DNA of 64,000 bases from Paenibacillus phocaeensis (GCF_900021165.1 NZ_FCOQ01000008.1:1-64000), one strand, 5' to 3'. Numbered from the stretch's first letter, positions 38,005 through 47,715 are shown. Notes: a model not told the origin generated them from the sequence alone. Numbers and translations: made by a program.

Positions 38005-39447
38005 TTATACGGACACCTTGGCCAGCGGGAGCGAAGGCTCCGGATCAAAAGAGGCCCGGCTTTGAACCACATCCGGGAGATCCGGTACGTCATCGGATGA
38101 TTCCCGGGGCGGCAGCATCGCTTGGGATTCCGAGGAGGAGGCCGCCTCCTCTCCGGAAGACACCTCTTTGTCAGCATTCAGACGATCCTCGAGCGCAAAG
38201 ATCTGCGTAAACAGCTGCAAAGCTTCCGTGCCTTGGCCTTCACCGGCCAGCTCCTTGATTCGATTAATCGGGTCATGCATCATTTGGTTCAGAATGCTCT
38301 TGGTCAAGCGGCGGATCACCTTGCGCTGCCGGTCATCCAGCTCCGGCAGCTTGTTGAAGAGACTGTCCAGCGTGCTCTCGTGAATATCGGATGCCTTCTC
38401 CTGCAGCGCTCGAATGACCGGCTTCACGCCAAGGGTTTGCAGCCACGTTGCGAAGGCGGCCATTTCCTCTTCGATCATCGCTTCGATCTTGACCGCTTCC
38501 GCGCGGCGCATCTCCATATTGCTCTCGACGATCCCTTCCAGATCGTCAATATCATACAGGAATACCTGTTCCAGCTCGCCGATGGCCGGCTCGATGTCCC
38601 GCGGCACGGCGATATCGATCATAAACAACGGGCGGTTCGGCCGCCCTTTCATGCTCCGTGCAACCTGGGCCGAAGTGATGACATACCCCTCCGCTCCGGT
38701 TGAGCTGATCAGGATGTCGACCTCTTCCAGGCGTTCCATCGCTTCCTGCATCGTGCAAGGGACACCGCCGCATTTCGCGGCGAGCTCTTGGGCGCGGGCA
38801 TACGTCCGATTGGCCACCAGCACTTCTTCCGCGCCGCCGCCGCTCAGATGCTTCGCCGTCAGCTCGCTCATTTTGCCGGCGCCCAGGATCAACACGCGTT
38901 TTCCTTCGAAACTGCCGAAAATGCGTTTCCCCAATTCAACGGCAGCGTAGCTGACCGATACGGCGCTTTCGCCGATCGCCGTCTCGGAATGAGCCCGTTT
39001 GCCCAGCGTTACCGCTTGCTTGAACAGCATATTAAACCAAGTTCCGGTGCCTTTCTCGCTTTGCGACAGCAAGAACGCATTCTTGACCTGACCGAGGATT
39101 TGCGTTTCCCCCAGCACCATGGAATCCAAGCCTGCAGCCACTCGGAATAGATGGCGAATGGCTTGTTCATCCTCATACATATATAAATGGCGGGTAAATT
39201 CTTCGCGCGGAACCCCAAACCAGCGTTCCATAAAGCTGCGAACGAAAGCCCCGCACATGTGCAGACGATCGACAACGACGTAAATTTCCGTACGATTGCA
39301 GGTGGCGATAATCACGCCTTCCAATACACTCTTGGTGCGTAAGAGCTCCTGCAGCGCTTGCGGCATGTCCTTGTCTGTAAAAGAAAAACGTTCCCTGACT
39401 TCCACAGGCGCCGTCCGATAGTTTAACCCAACTACGACGATGTGCAT
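38005..39447 (-). CDS. hemA: Glutamyl-tRNA reductase with long C-terminal tail
   Basis: Reduces glutamyl-tRNA to glutamate-1-semialdehyde, the first committed haem step. The catalytic cysteine is C50 in VIIATCNRTEIYVV. The NADP-binding motif is LILGAGKMSELTAKHL (about 185). A C-terminal helical dimerisation domain ends near residue 420. It has 480 residues, about 30-50 more than usual; the extra part is a Ser/Glu/Pro-rich tail that looks disordered. It starts the haem operon. A dyad symmetric site overlaps the promoter. Confidence 0.95.
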   Translation of the reverse strand: MHIVVVGLNYRTAPVEVRERFSFTDKDMPQALQELLRTKSVLEGVIIATCNRTEIYVVVDRLHMCGAFVRSFMERWFGVPREEFTRHLYMYEDEQAIRHLFRVAAGLDSMVLGETQILGQVKNAFLLSQSEKGTGTWFNMLFKQAVTLGKRAHSETAIGESAVSVSYAAVELGKRIFGSFEGKRVLILGAGKMSELTAKHLSGGGAEEVLVANRTYARAQELAAKCGGVPCTMQEAMERLEEVDILISSTGAEGYVITSAQVARSMKGRPNRPLFMIDIAVPRDIEPAIGELEQVFLYDIDDLEGIVESNMEMRRAEAVKIEAMIEEEMAAFATWLQTLGVKPVIRALQEKASDIHESTLDSLFNKLPELDDRQRKVIRRLTKSILNQMMHDPINRIKELAGEGQGTEALQLFTQIFALEDRLNADKEVSSGEEAASSSESQAMLPPRESSDDVPDLPDVVQSRASFDPEPSLPLAKVSV

Positions 39448-39498
39448 TGCAAGTTCACCTGCCTTGAATAGATGTCGATAACATTTATCGCAAATAAA

Positions 39499-39518
39499 CT
39501 GTGTTAATTATATCACAG
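39499..39518 (-). promoter_or_regulatory. hemA extended -10 promoter overlapped by a 20-bp dyad
   Basis: The minus strand reads CTGTGATATAATTAACACAG. It contains an extended -10 (TGATATAAT; TATAAT at 39507-39512) about 60 bp before the ATG. The outer halves CTGTGAT and CTGTGTT form an imperfect dyad, a typical place for a repressor. The regulator is unknown; the spacing differs from published Rex and FNR boxes. Confidence 0.5.
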
Positions 39519-39583
39519 TCACCCCCGGCTCCCCGGGGATTTATATGAGTTTTTTATGAATTATTTATGAAATTCAATCATTC

Positions 39584-39615
39584 AAAACAAATAACCATGG
39601 AAGCCCCATGGTTAT
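39584..39615 (-). terminator. Terminator after speD
   Basis: A 10-bp perfect stem (ATAACCATGG at 39591-39600 with CCATGGTTAT at 39606-39615) is followed in the transcript by TTGTTTTG, about 40 bp past the speD stop. Confidence 0.75.
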
Positions 39616-39652
39616 CCTATTTTGCCCAATTTTTCAAAAAATCTATCCCTGT

Positions 39653-40051
39653 CTAAACGAATTCCGCTTGATTCGAGCCCGGTTCGGCGACTTCCAGTTC
39701 GCCCATCCCCCGAATCAGCTTCTTCGCATACGTTTTCTCCGGATTCAAGACGGACACCAGGTAATCGATCGCCAGCTGCGGATCCACCATCTCCCCGCAG
39801 GTATAGCAATCAATGGCAGCAAACCCTCTCTCAGGATACGTGTGAATCGAGAGATGGCTCTCCGACAACATCACAAGCACAGTGGCTCCCTGCGGTTCGA
39901 ATTGCCTGGACTGAATGGACAGAATGGTAGCTCCGCAAGCTTCCGCCGCTTCTACCAAGTGGGCTTCCAACAACCCGGCGTTGTTCAGCACCTCATAGTC
40001 GACTCCCCAAGCATCAACCGCAACGTGTCTTCCGAAAGTTGAATATTCCAT
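39653..40051 (-). CDS. speD: S-adenosylmethionine decarboxylase proenzyme (class 1B)
   Basis: Makes decarboxylated S-adenosylmethionine for spermidine synthesis. The proenzyme (132 residues) cleaves itself at the Glu-Ser bond of MLSESHLSIHTYPE (about E64-S65), turning the serine into the pyruvoyl cofactor. The active-site CYTCG (about 80) is also present. The start is ATG at 40051 with GGGGGAG upstream; a longer reading from 40078 has no ribosome site. The flanking genes do not belong to polyamine synthesis. Confidence 0.94.
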   Translation of the reverse strand: MEYSTFGRHVAVDAWGVDYEVLNNAGLLEAHLVEAAEACGATILSIQSRQFEPQGATVLVMLSESHLSIHTYPERGFAAIDCYTCGEMVDPQLAIDYLVSVLNPEKTYAKKLIRGMGELEVAEPGSNQAEFV

Positions 40052-40199
40052 CTTCCGGCTCCCCCTTCCTAGGAACAAAATGTTTGAACAAATTTCATCC
40101 GCTAGGACCTACGTCATTCACTTCCCGAGGGAAAACTCTCTCGCAACATCTCCATGTCCTGAGTGAATCCTGGTTCCTATATTCTTTTCAACGTGATTA

Positions 40200-40228
40200 A
40201 AAGTAACATCTATCCCGTACAAATGCAA
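40200..40228 (-). promoter_or_regulatory. Candidate speD promoter
   Basis: A -35-like TTGCAT (40223-40228), a 17-bp spacer and a weak -10 TACTTT (40200-40205) lie about 150 bp before speD. The remainder of the 343-bp speD to GH130 gap holds the hairpin at 40286-40338 and nothing else recognised. Confidence 0.4.
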
Positions 40229-40285
40229 TACTTTTTTACTTTTTATCCCGGTCCTATCCTATTCACGGCTCTGCAATTTGGATAT

Positions 40286-40338
40286 AAGAAAATCAGGCAC
40301 TGAGGAGCGATAGTATATCCTAACGCGTCCACAGTGCC
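40286..40338 (-). terminator. Terminator of the GH130 cassette
   Basis: The stem GGCACTG (40296-40302) with CAGTGCC (40332-40338), extended inward by further pairs, is followed in the transcript by TGATTTTCTT. It lies about 57 bp past the GH130 stop and closes the carbohydrate cassette. Confidence 0.6.
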
Positions 40339-40394
40339 AACATTCTGCAAAGTTATTGTGCCGATCACCCTGCGCTATTCCCGTTCAAGCAAAA

Positions 40395-41408
40395 TTACTC
40401 CGCGCTCTGAGGCTCCAAACAGAGCCGAATCAAATCATCCACATCTGCTGTAGCAAGACATTCCACCGTATCGGCAGCACCGTAGTAAATCTTCACCTCG
40501 CCGGAATCTTCGAGCAGCATGCCCCCAGGGAAGATGACATTATTGCGGAAACCGCCTGAGACCTCATAGTCTACCTCGGGTACGAGGAGCGGTGACTTGT
40601 AAATCCCGCGCACGCGGCTCGGATTGTCAAGCTCCAGCAGCATGATCCCTGCTGTATAGCGCTTCTTCCAAGAAGGCTCCCAGCCGTTCTTGCCGCGTGT
40701 CGGGTCCAGATCAACCGCATGGAACGTGGTAAGCCAGCCTTGCTCCGTCTTGATCGGAGGAGCCCCTGGGCCGATCTTGTCATTCGCAAAGGGGACCTGC
40801 TCCACGGTCAGAAGCAGCTCTGCATCCCCCCAATAGCGTAGATCGTTCGAGCGGCTCAACCACATATCGAACCGATCCCTGCCGCCCCGGCTATATACCG
40901 TGAACGGGCGCTCCAAACGTACATACTGACCGCCAATCCTCTCCGGAAACAGGACCATATTTCGATTATCCGGCACGGACAGACTAAGTACCTCGAACGA
41001 GTGGAAATCATCCGTAACGGCAATTCCGCCACGTATACCATGCTTGGTATCTACTGCAAAGCAAAGATAGCAGCGACCCTCAATCACGGTAAGCCGCGGA
41101 TCGTATACTCGCTGAACCTCCTCATCATGCCAGCTCCAGCATGGAGTCGGCTCGACCGTCCAGTTTACCCCGTCCTCACTGAAAGCCAGCCCCAGATTCG
41201 TAGTATGGCTCGGGTATACCTGTTCTCCCTGTTCATTGCCATAGTCATTGCGGAATACCATCACATACTTGCCCTGAAATTTGGCAACCCCCGCATTGAA
41301 GACCATTGCCGGATGATAAGGCACATCCTTGGGGGCAAGGACCGGATTAGCTGGATGGCGATAAATGAGCTTGCTCGATTCGATTGGAAATCCAAGATTG
41401 GCTTGCAT
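40395..41408 (-). CDS. GH130-family glycoside phosphorylase/hydrolase
   Basis: A 337-residue five-bladed-propeller enzyme of family GH130. These act on beta-mannosides, mostly by phosphorolysis (mannosyl-1-phosphate release) and sometimes hydrolysis. Family blocks include NPVLAPKD, YDPRLTVIEG with the conserved Asp (about 110), NRNMVLFPERI and KIGPGAPPIKT, and FPGGMLLEDSGEVKIYYGAADT near the end. The start is ATG at 41408 behind GGGGAG. No signal peptide is present, so it acts in the cytoplasm on sugars brought in by the adjacent transporter. The exact linkage cannot be read from sequence. Confidence 0.85.
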   Translation of the reverse strand: MQANLGFPIESSKLIYRHPANPVLAPKDVPYHPAMVFNAGVAKFQGKYVMVFRNDYGNEQGEQVYPSHTTNLGLAFSEDGVNWTVEPTPCWSWHDEEVQRVYDPRLTVIEGRCYLCFAVDTKHGIRGGIAVTDDFHSFEVLSLSVPDNRNMVLFPERIGGQYVRLERPFTVYSRGGRDRFDMWLSRSNDLRYWGDAELLLTVEQVPFANDKIGPGAPPIKTEQGWLTTFHAVDLDPTRGKNGWEPSWKKRYTAGIMLLELDNPSRVRGIYKSPLLVPEVDYEVSGGFRNNVIFPGGMLLEDSGEVKIYYGAADTVECLATADVDDLIRLCLEPQSAE

Positions 41409-41455
41409 CGGTTTCTCCCCTTCTCCCCTCATCACTAAGCTGCCTGCATGGCAGT

Positions 41456-43087
41456 TTACTGCTGAAAATCGCTGATATAAAGCACATTGTCCGCCTTCTC
41501 CTTAAGCCAATTGCTGAAGTATTCATCAATTTTGGTCCCGCCCGCATTGTTCCACAGCGCCTGTACATCAGCGAGCGCCTGATCGGTCGTATATTTATCC
41601 CCGCTGACAATCGACTTTCTCCAAATATCACCGATGGTTTCCGTATTTTTGGCAATCACTTGCAGATCGGACGGCAATCCTGGCCAGTTGATAATCGGAT
41701 GTGCGTATGGTCGATTCGGATTAAGAAAAGCGGCATGTGCAGCATCAATCAGTTCACTAAACGCCTTCTCTTCCGGGAGATCCAAGTTCAGCTTGACCTC
41801 AGCCTGCTCCTTCTCCGGCAATGTCCCGATAAAGCTCAGCATATTGAAATCCAGCATGCCTACGAGTTCAGCCTTATTCTTCTCCGCATCAATCGGGATC
41901 GCAACACCGTCTGCATCCTTGTTATAGTGAACACCCTCAATCCCGTTCTTAAGCGTCATGGCCGTGTCTTGATCAACCAGGAAATCAATATATTTCATAA
42001 CCGCTTCCGGATCCTTGGCATTGGCATTGATAGCGCCCGTCATCTGAACCGGTGATTTATATTTGGGATTAAATGCGCCAAATTGGCTTTCTGGCAGTGG
42101 AACCGGCTCAATCACCGCTCCGGGATCATTCTTCAACAAGGATTTGTACGCTTCCAGCAGCAAGGCATTGTCAATCCCGCTGCTCGACAGATAAATGCCC
42201 AGCTTTCCGCTTACCCAGGTTTGCTTGGCAACTTCGCCCGTCTTGTCCGTCAGGAAATCCTTATCCACGATACCTTCTTCAAACAAGCGCTTCTGGAAAT
42301 CCGCTGCCGCCTTAGCCTGCTCGCCTACCGTTGGATTAACCAGTTGACCGTCCTGTACAAAACGGCTGCCATTATTGAACATCGCATTGATGACCGATTC
42401 TGCATTATTGCCGCCCATGTTCATCCCGAATGTGTCTTTCTCTCCGTTCCCATCCGGATCTTGCTCCCGGAATGCCTTAGCCACCTCATAGAGTTCCTCC
42501 GTCGTGGTCGGCATTTCCAACTTCAGCTTATCCAGCCAATCCTTGCGAATCAGCATGTAGTCATTCGTCTTCATCCCCAGGATTCGGCCGACTAAATAGG
42601 TACCGCCATCATCCATCTTTCCAAGCGTGAGCAACTGCGGGTATTCCTCCGTCATCTTCTTGTAGGTGGTGCTGTGATTAGCAATCAGGTCATCAAGCTT
42701 GAGCAGTTGCTTCTGCCCATACAGCTGATTGAGGAAGTTGCCGTCATACTCCAGAATCAGATCCGGCGCATCTCCCGATGCAAACAACAGATTCAGCTTC
42801 TGCACCTGCTCTGAGCGCGGGAATGGAATGAAATCAACGCCTACAGGACTATGTTCATTAATCCATTTGGACCAGATGTTATTGTCCACCGTACCTGCTG
42901 CTGGCGGCACATTCCCACGATCATACAAAGTCACGGTAATTGTGCTGCGATCCGCAGCTGATTTGTCCCCATTCGCAGACTTATCTCCTGCAGCCGATTT
43001 CTCATTCCCTGTTCCGCATGCCGCAAGCACCAGGGTGATCAGCATAGTCGTTGCAATCAGCAGCGCACTTTTGTTCCTCATCTTCAT
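41456..43087 (-). CDS. Extracellular solute-binding lipoprotein (LplA-like)
   Basis: A 543-residue family 1 solute-binding protein. The signal peptide has a lipobox cysteine (VLAACGTGNEK, about residue 25), so it is anchored outside the membrane. The body has features of LplA-type oligosaccharide binders, with a linker rich in Asp/Lys/Ser (about 30-50). It is the receptor for the two permeases upstream. The start is ATG with GGGGG upstream. The substrate is probably a mannose-containing oligosaccharide, by association with GH130. Confidence 0.9.
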   Translation of the reverse strand: MKMRNKSALLIATTMLITLVLAACGTGNEKSAAGDKSANGDKSAADRSTITVTLYDRGNVPPAAGTVDNNIWSKWINEHSPVGVDFIPFPRSEQVQKLNLLFASGDAPDLILEYDGNFLNQLYGQKQLLKLDDLIANHSTTYKKMTEEYPQLLTLGKMDDGGTYLVGRILGMKTNDYMLIRKDWLDKLKLEMPTTTEELYEVAKAFREQDPDGNGEKDTFGMNMGGNNAESVINAMFNNGSRFVQDGQLVNPTVGEQAKAAADFQKRLFEEGIVDKDFLTDKTGEVAKQTWVSGKLGIYLSSSGIDNALLLEAYKSLLKNDPGAVIEPVPLPESQFGAFNPKYKSPVQMTGAINANAKDPEAVMKYIDFLVDQDTAMTLKNGIEGVHYNKDADGVAIPIDAEKNKAELVGMLDFNMLSFIGTLPEKEQAEVKLNLDLPEEKAFSELIDAAHAAFLNPNRPYAHPIINWPGLPSDLQVIAKNTETIGDIWRKSIVSGDKYTTDQALADVQALWNNAGGTKIDEYFSNWLKEKADNVLYISDFQQ

Positions 43088-43147
43088 CTTACAACCCCCA
43101 TTTAATTAATAGGCTTTACCGTAACAACAGCAAGACAATTCCTGCCT

Positions 43148-44023
43148 CTAACCCTTGACCGCACCAATCATGACACCCTTAACGAAATACTTCTGCAGAA
43201 AAGGATATACGACCAGCATCGGAATGAGCATCACGAACAACGCAGCGGCCTTGATGGATTCCGGGGTCATCTGCTGCACGCTCTCCGATTGGAGATTATT
43301 CATCTCCTGCAGCATCGTCTGGCTCTGCACCATCTGTTGAACCATCACTGCAAGATTATATTTGGTCGTATCGTGAATATAAATCATCACACTGTAGAAG
43401 GAATTCCAATAACCGACCGCATAGAACAGCGTTAAGGTTGCAATGACCGGCATGGATAATGGCAATACGATTCGCAGCAGCTGTCTGTACTCTCCGCAAC
43501 CATCGATCTTGGCCGACTCAAGCACCTCGTCAGGGATGCCCTCGAAGAAGGTTCGCATGACCAGCATGTTGTACGTGCTGACCAGCCCCGTCAGCCACAA
43601 TGACCAATAGCTGTTGATCAGCCCCAATGCCTTCAGGACGAGAAAGGTCGGGATCGTTCCGCCGCCGAATAGCATAGTGAAGACAATAATCAACGTAAAG
43701 GTTCTCCGTGCATAGAAATGCCGCCTCGATAACGGATAGGCCGCCATCACCGTAAAGAGCATACTTAGACTTACCCCAACAACGGTGAGGGTGACACTGT
43801 TCGTAAACGCTTCCAAGATTCGCGTACCCACAAACAGCGAACGATAAGTCTCGAAGCTCCAGCCCACCGGCCACAGCGTAACAATCCCGGACAGGATCGC
43901 ATGATTATCACTCAAGGATACAGCCATCAGATGAATCAGCGGCAGCAAGCAACTAAGTCCAGCCAATGTCAGTATCACGTAGTTAAATGCATAAAACCAT
44001 CTCTCACCTCGTGTTGTTCTCAT
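43148..44023 (-). CDS. Carbohydrate ABC transporter permease (LplC/MalG-like)
   Basis: A 291-residue permease with six hydrophobic segments. The EAA loop ESAKIDGCGEYRQLLRIVLPLS (about 190) contacts the ATPase. It is the MalG-type subunit that pairs with the next gene. No ATPase gene is nearby, so a shared MsmX-type ATPase is expected. It lies 55 bp after the partner permease. Confidence 0.93.
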   Translation of the reverse strand: MRTTRGERWFYAFNYVILTLAGLSCLLPLIHLMAVSLSDNHAILSGIVTLWPVGWSFETYRSLFVGTRILEAFTNSVTLTVVGVSLSMLFTVMAAYPLSRRHFYARRTFTLIIVFTMLFGGGTIPTFLVLKALGLINSYWSLWLTGLVSTYNMLVMRTFFEGIPDEVLESAKIDGCGEYRQLLRIVLPLSMPVIATLTLFYAVGYWNSFYSVMIYIHDTTKYNLAVMVQQMVQSQTMLQEMNNLQSESVQQMTPESIKAAALFVMLIPMLVVYPFLQKYFVKGVMIGAVKG

Positions 44024-44078
44024 GGCCCCACTCTTCCTCCCTCTGTATCAGCAGCTTTCTGATTGCATAGGGTCTTGT

Positions 44079-45029
44079 TTACCACAGGCCGTTGCCGAAT
44101 CTCCGAGCAACCAGATTGGCGCTGAACACCAGCACAAAGCCCACAATGGATTCGAACAAGCCCATAGCCGAGGTTAAGCTGAACTGTCCACCTTGAATAC
44201 CTACCTTGTAGATATAAGTACTGATAACCTCCGATACGTTGTACACCCCGGAATTCTGCAGGACATACACAGGATCGAAGCCTACACTCATCACATTGCC
44301 CATCTGTAAAATCAGCAGCAGAACGATTGTAGCGCTAATGCCGGGCAAGGTGATATTGAGGATCTGCCGCCATTTGCTGGCACCATCCATACTCGCCGCC
44401 TCATAGAGGGAAGGGTCGATGCTTGTGATCGCAGCCAGGAAAATAATCGTGCTAAATCCGGCCTCTTTCCAAATCCCCGCTCCGAGGAAAATGGCAATCC
44501 AGGATCCCTCATCGTAGAGGAAGGGAAAGGTATTGCCCGTCATCCGCTCCAGAACGGCATTGATAATCCCGTGTTGCTCGGCAAACATCGTCACTACGAT
44601 CCCGCCAACGATGACCCATGAGAAGAAATGCGGGAGATAAACGAGGGTCTGCACCCATTTCTTGAACCATTGTCTGCGTACTTCATTCAGCAGAATAGCG
44701 AGCAGGATCGGGATCGGGAAGCCGACAACAATATTCAAGACGCTAAGCACCAGCGTATTACGAATAATGTTAATTGTCTGCGGGTTGCTGAAAAGAATCT
44801 TGAAGTTGTCCAACCCGATCCAAGGACTATGAAGAATGCCGTCTGTAAAATTGTAGTTCTTGAACGCCATAATTGCGCCGAACATCGGTACATACTTGAA
44901 GATCAAGTAGAATAGGAGTACAGGCACAAATAATGAGAGCAACGGCAGGTTTTCTCTGAATCTCCGCTTGGCCTCACGTCGGCGCTGACCCTTACGCAAC
45001 TCCAGTGCACCGCCAGTTGAGTCTGCCAC
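44079..45029 (-). CDS. Carbohydrate ABC transporter permease (LplB/MalF-like)
   Basis: About 316 residues with six hydrophobic segments and the EAA loop EAASMDGASKWRQILNITLPG (about 220). It is the MalF-type subunit. I chose a GTG at 45029 because GGAGG is six bases before it; a TTG at 45035 touches that site. It is the first gene after the sensor-regulator; the 250-bp gap holds a terminator, and no clear promoter for this gene was found. Confidence 0.92.
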   Translation of the reverse strand: MADSTGGALELRKGQRRREAKRRFRENLPLLSLFVPVLLFYLIFKYVPMFGAIMAFKNYNFTDGILHSPWIGLDNFKILFSNPQTINIIRNTLVLSVLNIVVGFPIPILLAILLNEVRRQWFKKWVQTLVYLPHFFSWVIVGGIVVTMFAEQHGIINAVLERMTGNTFPFLYDEGSWIAIFLGAGIWKEAGFSTIIFLAAITSIDPSLYEAASMDGASKWRQILNITLPGISATIVLLLILQMGNVMSVGFDPVYVLQNSGVYNVSEVISTYIYKVGIQGGQFSLTSAMGLFESIVGFVLVFSANLVARRFGNGLW

Positions 45030-45240
45030 AGGCAACCTCCTTCAATCCTTAATCAATCAAAGAATGAATAACCATTTTGCTTATGATGTGGTACCACCCA
45101 TACCTCGACTATAGGTCAGCGGCTTCTAGAGGGGCAATCGTCAAGTTTCTGCTGATCTCCATTTGGTAGAATATTGACCCAATTTATCATTGCGTTAAAT
45201 CCAGATGATCGACGTTTTTACGAAAAACGGCAGACTCGCG

Positions 45241-45285
45241 AAAAAAAGGCCTGTATCCGTCATCCAAATCGGATAACTGAACAGG
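45241..45285 (-). terminator. Terminator after the AraC-type sensor-regulator
   Basis: The stem GCCTGT (45248-45253) with ACAGGC (45280-45285), with an inner region that can also pair, is followed by a T-run in the transcript (45241-45246). It starts directly at the regulator stop. Confidence 0.8.
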
Positions 45286-45286
45286 C

Positions 45287-47572
45287 TCAAAGCGATTGAT
45301 TTTCCTGCTTGCGATAATCACCGGGCGTCATGCCATAATGCTTCTTGAAGCTGCGAATAAAGGTCATCGGGTTCGTATACCCTACTTGCAGCGCAATCTG
45401 CTGAATCGCTTCACTCGTCTCCAGCAGCAGACGCTCCGCATGGTTCAAGCGAATCTTGGCCAGGAAGTCAACAAATTTATCACCGATTTCTTCACGAAAC
45501 AAGGCGCTCATATATTTGCCGCTGATCCCAAATTGCTCCTCCAGCATGCTCAATGAAAGGTCCGGATTCGCATAGTGCTGCTCAATATATTGCCGCACCT
45601 CTTTCATTCGGCTATGATGCTTGCGCGACTCGCGGTATTCCGCGAGCCGGCCGTCCATCTCGGTCAAGAGAGCTGTGAGTTGCTGCCGGGTCTCTTCAAT
45701 CGTCTCCATCCCCTGCAACATACGTTCCAAAACCGGGTACAAATCATGATTCCATAGCGATTGCCCCCCATCCGAGAGCTCCATCAATTCTCTGCGCAGC
45801 ATTCGGGTCATCTGATTAATCAGATAGTATACATCGCTCTTGGCAAAGCCGCCGGCGCTCAGTTCCTGGAACAACAGATGAAGCTCGTCTTTCCAGCGTT
45901 CTTCGCCGATCCGATAGGCGTGAGTAAGAGAACGAATCTTGGGAATCAGTCTATAGACCTCTCGCTGACTCTCAACCTGCAGTTCTTCATAAGCTATCAC
46001 ACGTCCGCTGCCCTGAATGAACTTGTCATTCAGAGCCTCCTGAGCTTCCGCGTGAATCAGATACAGCTGCTCCGGATCCGAGATCACCCTGCCGAGTCCA
46101 ATCGAGACCGTGAAATCAAGATTGCTTCTGACCCAGTCTGACAGCTGAGCCGCAATCGCATGGACCTTCTCCTGGAGCCCTTCTCGTTCCTTCCTATCCA
46201 ACGAATCCTCTTCGGCTAGTCGCTCGGTACCGTCCGTGTCGACCAGCAAAATCGTCAGCCTTGGACCCTCCAGCCACTCCGCCCAAATATTCACCGCATG
46301 TTGACCCGAGAGTTCTCGTACTACACTGTTCATAACAAACTGAAATAGAAACTGATCCCGTGTAGAATAACGATCGGCGAATTCCCCATAATGGTCGATC
46401 TCAACAATCCCCACCGACAGCTGTGTGGAAAAATCACATACTTTCAGCTTGGCAGCTTCCTTCTTCCATTCATCCCGATTCCAGATTTCGGTGCCGGCTA
46501 CCAACTCACGCAGCTTATGCCGACGCTTGAAGATCAAGCTTTCTTCCTGTTCACGCTCATATTCGAGTACCTGTGCAGTGAGATACTGGAAGGCCTCTTC
46601 GATAATTTTCAGCTCATCTTTGGTCGGCTGCGACTGCGGCTGAAAGATCTCATGCTGAGCGGAGTGAAAGTAAATAATCCGCTGCATGATCGTATGAATG
46701 GGCTTGTATTGATTGCGTGCGGTATAGACGATCCAGGCAATGCCTAATATCAACAAAATCACGGATATCCCAATCATCAAGGTGAACAGCCCCGAGGTGA
46801 AGGTATACACCGAGCCATCCTGGATGCCCGTGGCAATCGTCCAGCCTGTATAGTCCGATACAATGCGATGCAATTCCTCCATCTTGTCCGGGAGCGAAGA
46901 TTTGAAGATTTCCTCACCATTGCTGCCAATTAATCTGGCGCTGCTAATATCCGCCGCCTGGTTCATTTCTGCAATCAATTGCTGCAGCTTGGATACTTTC
47001 ACATTGACAACAATAAGTCCGCTCTCCCCTTTGGGAGGAGGGTAAGCGCTTACTAAAGAAACCACATCTCCAAACTGGTCCGAATATTTGTTATAAGGGG
47101 AGCGTGCATTCGACCATTTGTGATCCCGCTCGCTGTGTTCCAGCCAATTTCGAATAAACGCCTGATCGCCATGCTTCTCCAGCGGTAAATTCATCGTATC
47201 CGACAACACGGTGTCATCCGCGGAGCGATACAGATAAATCGAATCAATTAACGGTAATGATAGCTTGATCTTATCCAGTTCTCTAGAGATTTCATATTTA
47301 TAGAAATATCGTTCGCCCAGTTCCTTCTCATAAAAATAAGCCGCGAGCTTCTCATTCTGCAGCGCCGCATTCAACACCTGCGTCTCAACTGCCTTGAGAT
47401 TGAAATCAATGATCTGCTGCACATGCTCTGCAAATACCCCATTGGCACGAACAACATCTTGTTTGGATTGCTGGACCGTCGACAGGATGGTCGCGCCTAA
47501 CAGCACAAAGATGATGAACAATAACAACGGCAGATACGAAAGTATCTGCTTTTTGAACCACCATCGACTCAT
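45287..47572 (-). CDS. Membrane-bound sensor with AraC-type DNA-binding domain
   Basis: About 761 residues. Two membrane helices (about 11-33 and 264-290) flank an extracellular sensor region of about 220 residues (dCache-like). A helical/coiled part and a degenerate GGDEF-like region follow, then a C-terminal AraC helix-turn-helix (about 660-755, LSMLEEQFGISGKYMSALFREEIG). This single-protein design occurs in Paenibacillus sugar loci, where it activates the adjacent transporter. The start is ATG at 47572 with GGAGG six bases upstream. Its placement right before the LplB-LplC-LplA-GH130 genes makes it their likely regulator. Confidence 0.87.
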   Translation of the reverse strand: MSRWWFKKQILSYLPLLLFIIFVLLGATILSTVQQSKQDVVRANGVFAEHVQQIIDFNLKAVETQVLNAALQNEKLAAYFYEKELGERYFYKYEISRELDKIKLSLPLIDSIYLYRSADDTVLSDTMNLPLEKHGDQAFIRNWLEHSERDHKWSNARSPYNKYSDQFGDVVSLVSAYPPPKGESGLIVVNVKVSKLQQLIAEMNQAADISSARLIGSNGEEIFKSSLPDKMEELHRIVSDYTGWTIATGIQDGSVYTFTSGLFTLMIGISVILLILGIAWIVYTARNQYKPIHTIMQRIIYFHSAQHEIFQPQSQPTKDELKIIEEAFQYLTAQVLEYEREQEESLIFKRRHKLRELVAGTEIWNRDEWKKEAAKLKVCDFSTQLSVGIVEIDHYGEFADRYSTRDQFLFQFVMNSVVRELSGQHAVNIWAEWLEGPRLTILLVDTDGTERLAEEDSLDRKEREGLQEKVHAIAAQLSDWVRSNLDFTVSIGLGRVISDPEQLYLIHAEAQEALNDKFIQGSGRVIAYEELQVESQREVYRLIPKIRSLTHAYRIGEERWKDELHLLFQELSAGGFAKSDVYYLINQMTRMLRRELMELSDGGQSLWNHDLYPVLERMLQGMETIEETRQQLTALLTEMDGRLAEYRESRKHHSRMKEVRQYIEQHYANPDLSLSMLEEQFGISGKYMSALFREEIGDKFVDFLAKIRLNHAERLLLETSEAIQQIALQVGYTNPMTFIRSFKKHYGMTPGDYRKQENQSL

Positions 47573-47636
47573 GATTCGCCTCCAATCATCCTGCCGTTCA
47601 GTCATGTTATCCTTATGTACCCCTACTTTTCAAATT

Positions 47637-47666
47637 ATTGTAGGTTATTTGGACTACATCCGTCAA
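47637..47666 (-). promoter_or_regulatory. Promoter of the sensor-regulator gene
   Basis: The -35 box TTGACG (47661-47666), an 18-bp spacer and the -10 box TACAAT (47637-47642) lie about 65 bp before the ATG. Confidence 0.6.
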
Positions 47667-47715
47667 TCCGGCTGCCTCAATCGATCCTCGATTCAACTTT
47701 AACAGTAGTTACAGC

